64,000 bases of DNA from an uncultured Eubacteriales bacterium (GTDB taxonomy: Bacteria > Bacillota > Clostridia > Oscillospirales > Acutalibacteraceae), in NCBI GenBank assembly GCA_900315875.1, contig ONAX01000002.1:1-64000 (forward strand). Direction: 5' to 3'. Below the pieces are notes generated by a model, which saw only the letters and a list, made by a program, of their open reading frames with translations, had not been told where the DNA came from and did not search any database. Positions 1-6,866 of this stretch are shown piece by piece (position 1 is the first letter of the stretch; every line of letters begins with the position of its first letter). Position numbers and translations under genes: made by a program.

Positions 1-400
1 ATTTGTCCTCGACACCCCAGCGGATAGATAAATCTATATGGGAAGTTCTTCAAGCGCCTGACTGCTATCAGGCTCATAGGAATCTCACCTCTGCCGGGTA
101 CTCCGCCAGCTCCGTAGAGAAGTATCATTATCGCTTGTGTAGGTCGTCGCCATATTGGGAGCAATCCAATACTCGCAGACGGAATTAGCGCTCGCTCCTA
201 TATGGAGGTCGTGGCGTACCGCTGCGGTAGCTACGCATTTCTGCTTACACAAGTAACGTACTTGAAGAAATGATATTCAGTTGTCAAAGTTCAGTGAAAA
301 GGTCTTTTTCGATTGCTCGGGAAATTACCCCTCCATAAATAAAGGAATGGGAGAGGATTAAATCCAACCTCTACGCAAAAATTTTTCAAAAACTTTTAGA
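1..400. other. Intergenic or element-end DNA with no supported gene
   Basis: No convincing gene was found here. The only open frame of any length (3-188, plus) starts with TTG at the window edge, has no visible ribosome site and resembles no family I know. Small imperfect hairpins occur (around 190-235). The stretch lies on the same side of the tRNA-Arg gene as the two small element-type genes at 462-1017, so it is probably the interior of an integrated element that continues left of the window. Confidence 0.4.
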
Positions 401-402
401 AC

Positions 403-443
403 GCAAAAAAGCCGCCTGCTCCAATTAAGGAACAGACGGCTTC
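403..443 (-). terminator. Intrinsic terminator
   Basis: Arms at about 409-424 and 429-442 form a GC-rich hairpin with a few G-U pairs. On the minus strand it is followed by a T run (A6 at 405-410 on the plus strand). It lies 20 bp past the stop of the minus-strand gene at 462-800. Confidence 0.7.
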
Positions 444-461
444 AATCGTCATTTTTCAGTT

Positions 462-800
462 TTAATCTGTTTGCATAATTCCGGCTTTATTCAAATACCT
501 GATATTGTCATAACAGCCCCTCAAATATATGGCTTCCTGTTGTTTATCGAAAAGCCTGTTGCGGAGTGTGAGGACTTCTAAAAGAGCCTTACAATCCGGT
601 TCGGACAGCGCAGCAGCTTGCTCCAAGTCGAAAACAGCCTTTACTATCGGATAATCTTCGTACAGTTTAGCAATACGCTCCTCAATATCTTTGTACTCTG
701 AATCCGTATCACGCAGTTTGTTGACAACGGAGCTTAAATACTCCTCAAAACTGTTACTACATCTGTCAATAAAGGTTTCCGCTTTTTCATACGCTTTCAA
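462..800 (-). CDS. Small mobile-element-type protein (DUF6664-like)
   Basis: A 112-residue, charged, largely helical protein, with no membrane segment. Its pattern (an N-terminal YEKAE-type helix, an acidic middle, a C-terminal YLRGC..N..YL motif) resembles short proteins carried on conjugative elements and prophages of gut Clostridia. That resemblance is from memory and the biochemical function is unknown. The start is TTG at 800, because AGGTGA stands about 5 nt upstream and no ATG is suitably placed. It follows the gene at 844-1017 by 43 bp on the same strand, and a terminator lies just beyond its stop. Together with the repeats and the tRNA at 1080-1490, it suggests element cargo. Confidence 0.6.
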   Translation of the reverse strand: MKAYEKAETFIDRCSNSFEEYLSSVVNKLRDTDSEYKDIEERIAKLYEDYPIVKAVFDLEQAAALSEPDCKALLEVLTLRNRLFDKQQEAIYLRGCYDNIRYLNKAGIMQTD

Positions 801-843
801 TCAAATCACCTCAAAAACACAACTATATATATTATTATATGTA

Positions 844-1017
844 TTATATTACCTTAATATTCTTTTTTCGAGCGCAGGACAGCTTGACGATTATTTCATC
901 TATTACATCGGTATATCTCCCTTGTTCGATAAAGGAGTTTTTGAGATCTATCAGGGATTTCAGCACCTCCGAGCGTTCTTCATTCGTTAGGTATATATGG
1001 TATTTGGGCGTTCTCAT
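844..1017 (-). CDS. Small conserved element protein, function unknown
   Basis: A 57-residue basic protein beginning MRTPKYHIYLT and ending in a lysine/arginine-rich tail. Short proteins of this type recur in conjugative elements of Clostridia, usually near recombination genes; this is recalled family knowledge, not a search. An upstream in-frame ATG at 1038 exists, but the ATG at 1017 has AAGGAAGTGA at good distance and gives the usual N-terminus. It is the first of two co-directional genes leading away from the tRNA-Arg gene. No DNA-binding or catalytic motif is evident. Confidence 0.6.
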   Translation of the reverse strand: MRTPKYHIYLTNEERSEVLKSLIDLKNSFIEQGRYTDVIDEIIVKLSCARKKNIKVI

Positions 1018-1090
1018 AAAATCACTTCCTTCTGCCATTATTATATGTCAGAAGTTGTCGCAGCTCAATTTTGCGAACAAACTACCACCA

Positions 1091-1222
1091 TACCGCACAC
1101 CTAACTCTGTTAGCAGGATTTTTGAGGGATTTTTCCTGCTGTTAGCAAGAAAGCGATTTTTGTTAGCAAAAACGGCGATTTTGTGCTAACATCTGTTAGA
1201 TTACCGCACACTTTTGTTAGCA
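1091..1222. repeat. Cluster of GTTAGCA repeats (possible recombinase arm sites)
   Basis: GTTAGCA occurs at 1109-1115, 1141-1147, 1162-1168 and 1216-1222, and inverted at 1184-1190. A near copy, TGTTAGA, lies at 1194-1200. TACCGCACAC occurs at 1091-1100 and 1202-1211. Such iterated short motifs beside a tRNA gene are what tyrosine-recombinase arm-binding sites look like. No integrase gene is in view, so the role is inferred. Confidence 0.55.
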
Positions 1223-1253
1223 CGATATGGATAAGCGGAAGCCGTAAAAAGAG

Positions 1254-1294
1254 AAAAGCCGCTTTCGATGAAAATTCATCAAAAACGGCTTAAA
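1254..1294. terminator. Possible bidirectional terminator beyond tRNA-Arg
   Basis: AAGCCG and CGGCTT enclose a smaller inverted repeat (GATGAA/TTCATC), with A and T tracts at the flanks. It sits immediately downstream of the tRNA-Arg 3' end. Confidence 0.45.
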
Positions 1295-1295
1295 A

Positions 1296-1372
1296 TGGCG
1301 TCCTCGGCGGGATTCGAACCCACGGCCTTCCGCTTAGGAGGCGGACGCTCTATCCGGCTGAGCTACGAAGAC
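1296..1372 (-). tRNA. tRNA-Arg (anticodon CCT)
   Basis: The minus strand folds into a full cloverleaf. The 7-bp acceptor stem (GTCTTCG with CGAGGAC) has one G-U pair. The D arm reads GCTC..GAGC, the anticodon stem TCCGC/GCGGA has loop CTCCTAA, and the T loop is TTCGAAT. The discriminator is G and the 3' CCA is encoded at 1296-1298. Anticodon CCT reads AGG. It has its own promoter at 1392-1420. A 40-nt truncated copy of its 5' half lies 113 bp upstream. Confidence 0.95.
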
Positions 1373-1391
1373 GTGTATTAAATTTGAGATT

Positions 1392-1420
1392 ATTCTACCA
1401 CATTACCATACACTTTTCAA
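1392..1420 (-). promoter_or_regulatory. Sigma-A-type promoter of tRNA-Arg
   Basis: On the minus strand, TTGAAA (1420-1415) and TAGAAT (1397-1392) are separated by exactly 17 bp and end 20 bp before the tRNA 5' end. Confidence 0.65.
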
Positions 1421-1445
1421 CCGAAAGTGTGTGTTGCAACATTTT

Positions 1446-1485
1446 CTTAGGAGGCGAACGCTCTATCCTGCTGAGCTACGAAGAC
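1446..1485 (-). pseudogene. Truncated tRNA-Arg (5' half only)
   Basis: These 40 nt match the first 40 nt of the intact tRNA-Arg with 38 identities. The copy stops just after the anticodon (CCTAAG) and the 3' half is absent. It cannot fold as a tRNA. A tRNA cut at the anticodon loop is the usual scar of integrase-mediated insertion or deletion, or of an unequal crossover between tandem tRNA genes. Confidence 0.8.
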
Positions 1486-1493
1486 ATATTACA

Positions 1494-1519
1494 GGCAGCC
1501 GGTTTTCTCATCGGCTGCC
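1494..1519 (-). other. Hairpin between promoter and tRNA remnant
   Basis: GGCAGCCG pairs perfectly with CGGCTGCC around a 10-nt loop. It lies between the promoter at 1525-1553 and the truncated tRNA. There is no T run, so it is a structural hairpin and not a clear terminator. Confidence 0.4.
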
Positions 1520-1524
1520 ATATT

Positions 1525-1553
1525 ATTCTACACTATTTATAGTGTAAAGTCAA
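1525..1553 (-). promoter_or_regulatory. Sigma-A-type promoter upstream of the tRNA remnant
   Basis: TTGACT and TAGAAT on the minus strand are spaced by 17 bp. This was probably the promoter of the original tRNA gene, whose remnant follows. Confidence 0.6.
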
Positions 1554-1626
1554 GTATCAAATTGTCGCACAGAGCCTGCTGTCCGGAGCAGTGCCGGCAG
1601 GTGAATGACTGCGATCCCACAAACAA

Positions 1627-2769
1627 TTATGTGTCGAATTCTCCGTATTCACAGCCGACTGAGCTTACATTCAGAACATCGATCAGCTTATTGCCGAAGA
1701 AGTCCTTTTTATAAAGCAGTATACGACCCTTACCGTTTCCGCCGTTGAACAGTTTGTTGTGGCGCTTGGTTCCGTCCGGAGCTTCGTAATTCACCAGCAG
1801 CATGTCCTCTTTCCTGCAGCGGATATCGGTAATCATCTCATACCAGAGGTTTCCCTGCCTTACGTGCCAGATTATTTCTTCATCGGTTTCGTGACAGTTG
1901 AATGCAGTCGTGGTAAAGGTCCAGAATTTGGAGAAATTGAACTCCATCTCGCGGCCCTCATAGTACATCGCGGAAAGCAGCTTCCTCTGCAGCGGAACAC
2001 CGAACACCCTCGGACAGCCGCCGCCGATATCGAAAACCGTATCCTCAAGATAGCGGTTCTGCTTTATGCTGAATATCCTGCATGATGAAAGCCATACCCA
2101 CGGGGATGTAAAATTGCTTCCCCAGTTTTTGTCCGCATAGCCGAAGCTGCGCTCCGGGATAACGTCGTAATACTCACCATTATACTGAACAGTGCCGCTG
2201 TAACGGCTCTTGATTCCGGAAGCGTGCCAGTACATTTCAAATGCCTCAAGCTCTCTGAAAAGCTCGCTGGTACCGTAACCGACGTTGTATGGAACGACCT
2301 TTTCTATCGAAAGCTCCCAGCTCATACTGCCGCCGTCACACATATATTCAGGATGATCCTTTGCCTGTTCGTCGCTCACATTGACAGAGCCCTCTATCCT
2401 GTCGTCACGCAGCAGACAGTCGCCGGCGGAAAGCAGAAGCTCATCGTCACTGCTGACGGAAACCTCGCTCCACGGGAAAAAGCGGTGCAGCTGGTGCGCA
2501 TCCTTTCCCCATGCTCCTGCCTTTACCATAAGGTATGACGGGCGGATTCCGTTTTCCTTATTTCCCGGGAGCTGCCCGAAAACAGGCTTATCTCCGCCAA
2601 GCGCCGGATTAATCAGAAAATACTCTACAAAAAACTGACGCTCGCTGTTATCCTTACGGGAAATGCCCGTAAATGAATGCCACCACCAGTCGTAGCCCTT
2701 CTGGGCAAGACCGCCGTGCAGCATGAATTTATTCCTTCTGTTATCTTTTTTAGTAAAGCCCATTATCAT
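1627..2769 (-). CDS. Putative tocopherol-cyclase-like / AttH-like lipocalin-fold protein
   Basis: A 380-residue protein without signal peptide or membrane helix, rich in aromatic residues and predicted beta strands. A WWWHSFTG motif near residue 30, a late SFGYADKNWGSNFT segment and a C-terminal YEAPDG stretch recall the tocopherol cyclase/AttH-type double-lipocalin fold. In anaerobic bacteria such proteins have no known tocopherol role, and the substrate here is unknown. The start overlaps the citrate synthase stop as ATGA (2766-2769), with GGAGG 4 nt upstream, so the two genes are translationally coupled. The family assignment is moderate; the coding call is firm. Confidence 0.6.
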   Translation of the reverse strand: MIMGFTKKDNRRNKFMLHGGLAQKGYDWWWHSFTGISRKDNSERQFFVEYFLINPALGGDKPVFGQLPGNKENGIRPSYLMVKAGAWGKDAHQLHRFFPWSEVSVSSDDELLLSAGDCLLRDDRIEGSVNVSDEQAKDHPEYMCDGGSMSWELSIEKVVPYNVGYGTSELFRELEAFEMYWHASGIKSRYSGTVQYNGEYYDVIPERSFGYADKNWGSNFTSPWVWLSSCRIFSIKQNRYLEDTVFDIGGGCPRVFGVPLQRKLLSAMYYEGREMEFNFSKFWTFTTTAFNCHETDEEIIWHVRQGNLWYEMITDIRCRKEDMLLVNYEAPDGTKRHNKLFNGGNGKGRILLYKKDFFGNKLIDVLNVSSVGCEYGEFDT

Positions 2770-4130
2770 CTGTCCTCCAATGAAATATAGCCTGCGCGTT
2801 CGTGTACGTTCATATATGCAGGACGGATGATCTTGCTCGGGTTGACAAGCTCCTCAAGACGGTGTGCAGACCATCCTGCAATTCTTGCAATTGCGAATAT
2901 CGGTGTATAAAGCTGCTGCGGAAGTCCGAGCATGCTGTAAACAAAGCCGCTGTAAAAATCGACATTTGCCGAAACACCCTTGTAAATTCTTCTCTCCTCA
3001 GCTATGACCTGCGGAGCGAGCTTTTCCACCATTGAGTAGAGGGCAAATTCCTTATGCTTGCCCTTTTCCTCGGACAGCTTTTCGACGAATGATTTGAACA
3101 CCCTTGCTCTCGGGTCGGATATGGAATAAACCGCATGTCCCATACCGTAGATAAGTCCTGCCTTGTCAAAGGCCTCTCCGTGAAGCAGGCGCCGCAGATA
3201 TGCGCGGACCTCTTCTTCGTCGTTATAATCCTTTACAGTCTGCTGCATGTCGTCGAACATGCGCACAACCTTTATGTTTGCGCCGCCGTGCTTGGGTCCC
3301 TTCAGGGAGCCGAGAGCTGCCGCTATTGCCGAATAGGTATCGGTACCGGATGAAGATACCACGTGTGTCGTAAAGCTCGAGTTATTACCGCCGCCATGCT
3401 CTGCATGAAGCACCAGAGACATATCCAGAAGCTTTGCTTCAAGCTCTGTATACTTTGAATCCGGTCGGAGCATGTAAAGGATATTTTCAGCTGTGGAAAG
3501 CTCCGGCTGCGGAGAGTGAATAAACAGGCTGTCGCGCAGGTAATAGTGGCTGTATGCGCGGTAGCAGTAAACCGACAGCACCGGAAACAGCGCAATAAGC
3601 TGCAGACACTGGCGCAGTACGTTCGGCAGGGAAATATCGTCAGGGTTCGGGTCATATGAATAAAGCGTAAGCACGCAGCGTGCAAGACCGTTCATCATAT
3701 CGGTGCTCGGAGCCTCGAGAATAATATCCCTCGGGAATGACTGCGGCAGGTTACGGTAGTCCGAAAGAAGCTTTTTTATCTGCTCAAGCTGGGACTTGTC
3801 CGGAAGCTCTCCGAAAAGCAGAAGGTACACAACCTCCTCAAAGCCGAAACGCTCATCCTTGATAAAGCCGTTTACAATATCCTCAACATCGTAGCCTCTG
3901 TAGTAAAGCTTGCCGTCGCAGGGAACCGATTTTCCGTCAACCATTTTTGACGAGCATATTTCCGATATCTCGGTCAGACCTGCAAGAACGCCCTTGCCGT
4001 TCAGATCACGAAGACCTCTTTTTACATCGTATTTTGTGTACAGCTCTTTATCTATTTTACCGTTCTTATCACATAAAGTGCTGAGCTCCCTGAGCTCATC
4101 AGTTATTTTGAAAAAATATTCATTCTGCAT
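2766..4130 (-). CDS. gltA: Citrate synthase
   Basis: A 454-residue cytosolic enzyme that condenses acetyl-CoA with oxaloacetate to citrate. It carries the family signatures: HAEHGGGNNSSFT (catalytic His region), a GPKHGGAN segment and GMGHAVY with the second active-site His. A conserved C-terminal Asp/Arg region around DFYSGFVY follows. The ATG at 4130 is preferred over the one at 4145, because GGAG lies 9 nt upstream of it and nothing precedes the longer form. No aconitase or isocitrate dehydrogenase is adjacent, so it may feed glutamate synthesis in an incomplete TCA pathway. It is followed by the lipocalin-like gene with a 4-bp overlap. Confidence 0.93.
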   Translation of the reverse strand: MQNEYFFKITDELRELSTLCDKNGKIDKELYTKYDVKRGLRDLNGKGVLAGLTEISEICSSKMVDGKSVPCDGKLYYRGYDVEDIVNGFIKDERFGFEEVVYLLLFGELPDKSQLEQIKKLLSDYRNLPQSFPRDIILEAPSTDMMNGLARCVLTLYSYDPNPDDISLPNVLRQCLQLIALFPVLSVYCYRAYSHYYLRDSLFIHSPQPELSTAENILYMLRPDSKYTELEAKLLDMSLVLHAEHGGGNNSSFTTHVVSSSGTDTYSAIAAALGSLKGPKHGGANIKVVRMFDDMQQTVKDYNDEEEVRAYLRRLLHGEAFDKAGLIYGMGHAVYSISDPRARVFKSFVEKLSEEKGKHKEFALYSMVEKLAPQVIAEERRIYKGVSANVDFYSGFVYSMLGLPQQLYTPIFAIARIAGWSAHRLEELVNPSKIIRPAYMNVHERAGYISLEDR

Positions 4131-4212
4131 TCTGACCATCTCCATTCCGAATATGCATTATTCGATAAAGTACATGTATTATTGTACCACATTTTGGAAT
4201 GAAAGTAAATAC

Positions 4213-5139
4213 TCAACCCGGCAAAGAATTATTACAACCTTGTATTATTGTATGTTTTTTCAGTTCATGATTTATTTTATTCATAACTCGTCTTTTATCC
4301 AGACTCCAGCGCGGAGCGATAAGCTTTTCACGGTCTCCGTCGCCTGTAAGCCGGTGAATAACCATCTCCGGCGGAAGTATGGAAATAATCTGCGCGACAA
4401 TCGAAATGTATTCATCCTCCTCAAGGGCGCGGAATTCACCCCTGCGGAACATCTGAGCAAGAACCGTACCCTCAAGAATGTGCATCAGCTGCAGCTTTAT
4501 CCCGTCCGAGCCGCACTGAGCTATATGCCGCGCGGTAGAGAGCATATCCTGCTCCGTTTCACCCGGCAGGCCAATTATCATGTGAGTTATGACCTGCGCC
4601 CCAGCGTCATGCAGATTTTTTACTGCCTCATCATATACGCTTGTAGGGTAACACCTGTTAATAAGCTTTGCAGTTAAATCATCTGCGCTTTGCAGACCAA
4701 GCTCTACCCACACTGGCTTTACTGCCGATAATTCAGAAATGAGTGACAGAACCTCCGGCGGCAGACAGTCGGGACGCGTGGCTATATCGAGCACAGCTAT
4801 ATCGTCGCGCATAATAACCGGAACAAAAAGCTCCCGCAGCCTTTCGGGCGGCGCATATGTATTTGTAAATGACTGAAAATACGCAATATAGCGCTCACCG
4901 TCAAATTTCGCGGCAACAGACGTCTTTGCCGCTTCAAGCTGAGCATTTATATCACCGCAGTATTTTGCCGCAAAATCTCCCGAGCCCTCACCGCTGCAGA
5001 AAATGCAGCCTCCCTGCCCCACCGTATTATCGCGGTTCGGGCATGTCATACCGCCGTCGAGAGCCAGCTTATACAGCTTTTCCCCGAAGCTTTCCTTCAG
5101 GTAGCTGTCAAGTGAATGATATCTTCTGCCGTTCCACAT
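4213..5139 (-). CDS. ytqA: TIGR01212-type radical SAM protein (YtqA-like)
   Basis: A 308-residue protein matching the YtqA family: N-terminal YHSLDSYLKE..G.K..KLALDGG, then CPNRD and CIFCSGEG, which supply the Fe-S-binding cysteines. HMIIGLPGETEQDM lies in the middle and an LMHILEGT segment later. Members are radical SAM enzymes of poorly defined role, probably in RNA or cofactor modification. The start has AGGAGA upstream. It lies 11 bp downstream of the nucleotidyltransferase-like gene, on the same strand, as the last gene of a three-gene set. Confidence 0.88.
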   Translation of the reverse strand: MWNGRRYHSLDSYLKESFGEKLYKLALDGGMTCPNRDNTVGQGGCIFCSGEGSGDFAAKYCGDINAQLEAAKTSVAAKFDGERYIAYFQSFTNTYAPPERLRELFVPVIMRDDIAVLDIATRPDCLPPEVLSLISELSAVKPVWVELGLQSADDLTAKLINRCYPTSVYDEAVKNLHDAGAQVITHMIIGLPGETEQDMLSTARHIAQCGSDGIKLQLMHILEGTVLAQMFRRGEFRALEEDEYISIVAQIISILPPEMVIHRLTGDGDREKLIAPRWSLDKRRVMNKINHELKKHTIIQGCNNSLPG

Positions 5140-5150
5140 ATTTTCTCCTC

Positions 5151-5624
5151 TCAGGTATTCTCTGAATTATTAATCTGCGTCAGCAGCCTTTCAAGCTGAA
5201 CTCGGTTTTCCTCACGGTCACTGCAGGAAAGCAGCCGCACAAGGCCACGGGCGCTGTAAATCCTGATACCCCGGCTCACAGTTTCATACTGCTTCATATC
5301 CTGATAAGTAAACTCCGGCTTTTCGTAGGTCACGTCCACGGTCAGGCCGTCTTTTACTGCGCGGAAATAGTATCTGCCGCGCAGAAGCTGCAAATCAACC
5401 TCCGGAGTGATCCTGTTCTGCCATGAATACAGCTCAAATCCGCGCTCCTTCAGTATTGTCATAATATTTCTGAGATTCTGCGGATCGTCGTCTGCAAAAA
5501 GATCCACATCGTGAACCTCACGTCCGAGTACAGAAGGCGCCGTAAGATAAAGACAAAGGCTGCCCATAAGAGTACACTCAGAATTTTCTGTAAGGACCCG
5601 TGCGATATCAAAAAAGCTTTCCAT
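5151..5624 (-). CDS. Nucleotidyltransferase-fold protein
   Basis: A 157-residue protein with the minimal nucleotidyltransferase signature: a GS motif (LMGSLCLYL) followed by HDVDLFADD, giving the paired aspartates that bind metal. A third strand carries TVDVTYEK. It resembles MNT/DUF1814-type enzymes. Three ATG codons stand in tandem (5630, 5627, 5624). The third is chosen because GGAGG ends 6 nt before it. The start overlaps the 3' end of the upstream radical SAM gene by 17 bp, so the pair should be co-translated. Substrate unknown; no HEPN toxin partner is present. Confidence 0.65.
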   Translation of the reverse strand: MESFFDIARVLTENSECTLMGSLCLYLTAPSVLGREVHDVDLFADDDPQNLRNIMTILKERGFELYSWQNRITPEVDLQLLRGRYYFRAVKDGLTVDVTYEKPEFTYQDMKQYETVSRGIRIYSARGLVRLLSCSDREENRVQLERLLTQINNSENT

Positions 5625-6609
5625 CATCATCCTCCACAATGCCCTTTTTATTCCAGCTGCGGCACAGCATTCCGTCAGGATACAGAATAAGCTTGTGCAG
5701 TATACTTCCGGCGTGCTGACGCTCCATTTCCTCATAATCGGACATTTCAAAGCTTACGCGCATATCGCGGTAATTGCAGGAGAAGCTGAAATAATAGTAG
5801 CCCTCACGAATTCCGGAAAGCTCAAACGGCGACTGCAGCAGATACGGCAGCAGCTCCCATATTTCCACACGCTCAGAGATAATATAATCTGCGGTATTAC
5901 CCTTGTCAACCGAGCCGTCAAAAACCGCAAGCTCACGGAAAACCACATCACGTACTCCGAGGCTTCGCGCAAATTCAACATACCTCTGCACTCCGTCTAT
6001 ATCTGCGACACCGGTCTTTTGCAGCACACATACTGCCTTCATCGGAAAGCTTTCCGACAGTTTGCGCACGACACATGCCAAAGCTCTATTGCTTTTTATT
6101 TCTTCGCCCGGTCGGAACTGCATTATCGACTGGTTGACGTTTTCATCGAAATGATGACGCGAAAATTCAATCCTCGACAGCGGCAGTGCACACAGCGTTT
6201 TTTCAAGCTCCTCCCCGTATTTGCAGAAGCCCGAAAGATTGGTATACAGCACAGCCTCCGAAACGGACAGTCCCTGCGCTTTTGCCTTGCATGCAGCCCT
6301 GCAGATTGTTTTCAGCTGTCCGGGGCTTTCTGTGGGTTCCTTTCCGGAAACAGACAAAAACACCTGTTTCCCCTGCAGACGGGACAGCGCGGCTTCAAGC
6401 CTTTGCTCATAATCCCGGCAAACACCGACGCAGCGTGAGGTCTGTCCGTTTTTCGTAAGACGCTCTGAGCAGAAACGGCAGGCAGCGCTGCAGTTATTAT
6501 CAACATAGGGCGTAAATGATACAAGACTGCTTTCACTCCGGGAAACCGGTATTCCGGTTTTTTCTGAAATCATCCTTGCAGCCTGACGGTAATCCTCGTA
6601 GTATTTCAT
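5608..6609 (-). CDS. Radical SAM protein, function unknown
   Basis: A 333-residue protein with the radical SAM cluster CSAACRFC (CxxxCxxC) near residue 40 and further cysteines (C..GVC) nearby. A later FLSVSGKEPTE segment resembles the SAM-binding GGEP region. The C-terminus ends in LYPDGMLCRSW, as in enzymes that bind an extra site near the C-terminus, but there is no complete SPASM domain. AGGAGGG stands 6 nt before the ATG at 6609, which fixes the start. It is the first gene of the set with the nucleotidyltransferase (17-bp overlap) and YtqA. A perfect 13-bp inverted repeat lies just upstream. Confidence 0.75.
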   Translation of the reverse strand: MKYYEDYRQAARMISEKTGIPVSRSESSLVSFTPYVDNNCSAACRFCSERLTKNGQTSRCVGVCRDYEQRLEAALSRLQGKQVFLSVSGKEPTESPGQLKTICRAACKAKAQGLSVSEAVLYTNLSGFCKYGEELEKTLCALPLSRIEFSRHHFDENVNQSIMQFRPGEEIKSNRALACVVRKLSESFPMKAVCVLQKTGVADIDGVQRYVEFARSLGVRDVVFRELAVFDGSVDKGNTADYIISERVEIWELLPYLLQSPFELSGIREGYYYFSFSCNYRDMRVSFEMSDYEEMERQHAGSILHKLILYPDGMLCRSWNKKGIVEDDDGKLF

Positions 6610-6626
6610 ATTGAGCCCTCCTGATG

Positions 6627-6665
6627 TCATATTATCAAAGTGTTAATATCATTTTGATAATATGA
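6627..6665. promoter_or_regulatory. Perfect 13-bp inverted repeat (candidate operator)
   Basis: TCATATTATCAAA (6627-6639) and its exact reverse complement (6653-6665) flank a 13-bp spacer. It ends 18 bp upstream of the radical SAM start and is AT-rich, as expected for a promoter overlapped by a dimeric repressor site. Which regulator binds is not evident, as no regulator gene is adjacent. Confidence 0.55.
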
Positions 6666-6812
6666 TTATATCACCCCGTTTTCATTTTGTCAAGCAAATA
6701 AAATAATCGTCGAGTCGCCGGTCACCATGGGCAGATTTGCCGCCGCACGCTCTGAACCCGGACACAAAGTTTTTCGCCGCGTTTCGCATTTATCCCGGAA
6801 TTATTTTACACC

Positions 6813-6858
6813 AAAATAAAATACAGATGCAGCTGTCAAGCGGCAACTGCATCTGTAT
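6813..6858 (-). terminator. Intrinsic terminator of pyruvate kinase
   Basis: A perfect 12-bp stem (6821-6832 with 6847-6858) is followed on the minus strand by a T-rich tract. It begins 8 bp past the pyruvate kinase stop. Confidence 0.85.
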
Positions 6859-6866
6859 AAGTAAGC

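Noticed and set aside
3..188. 61-codon open frame at the left edge
   Set aside because: It has a TTG start, no ribosome site and no recognisable family, and it ends in TAG, unlike every supported gene here.
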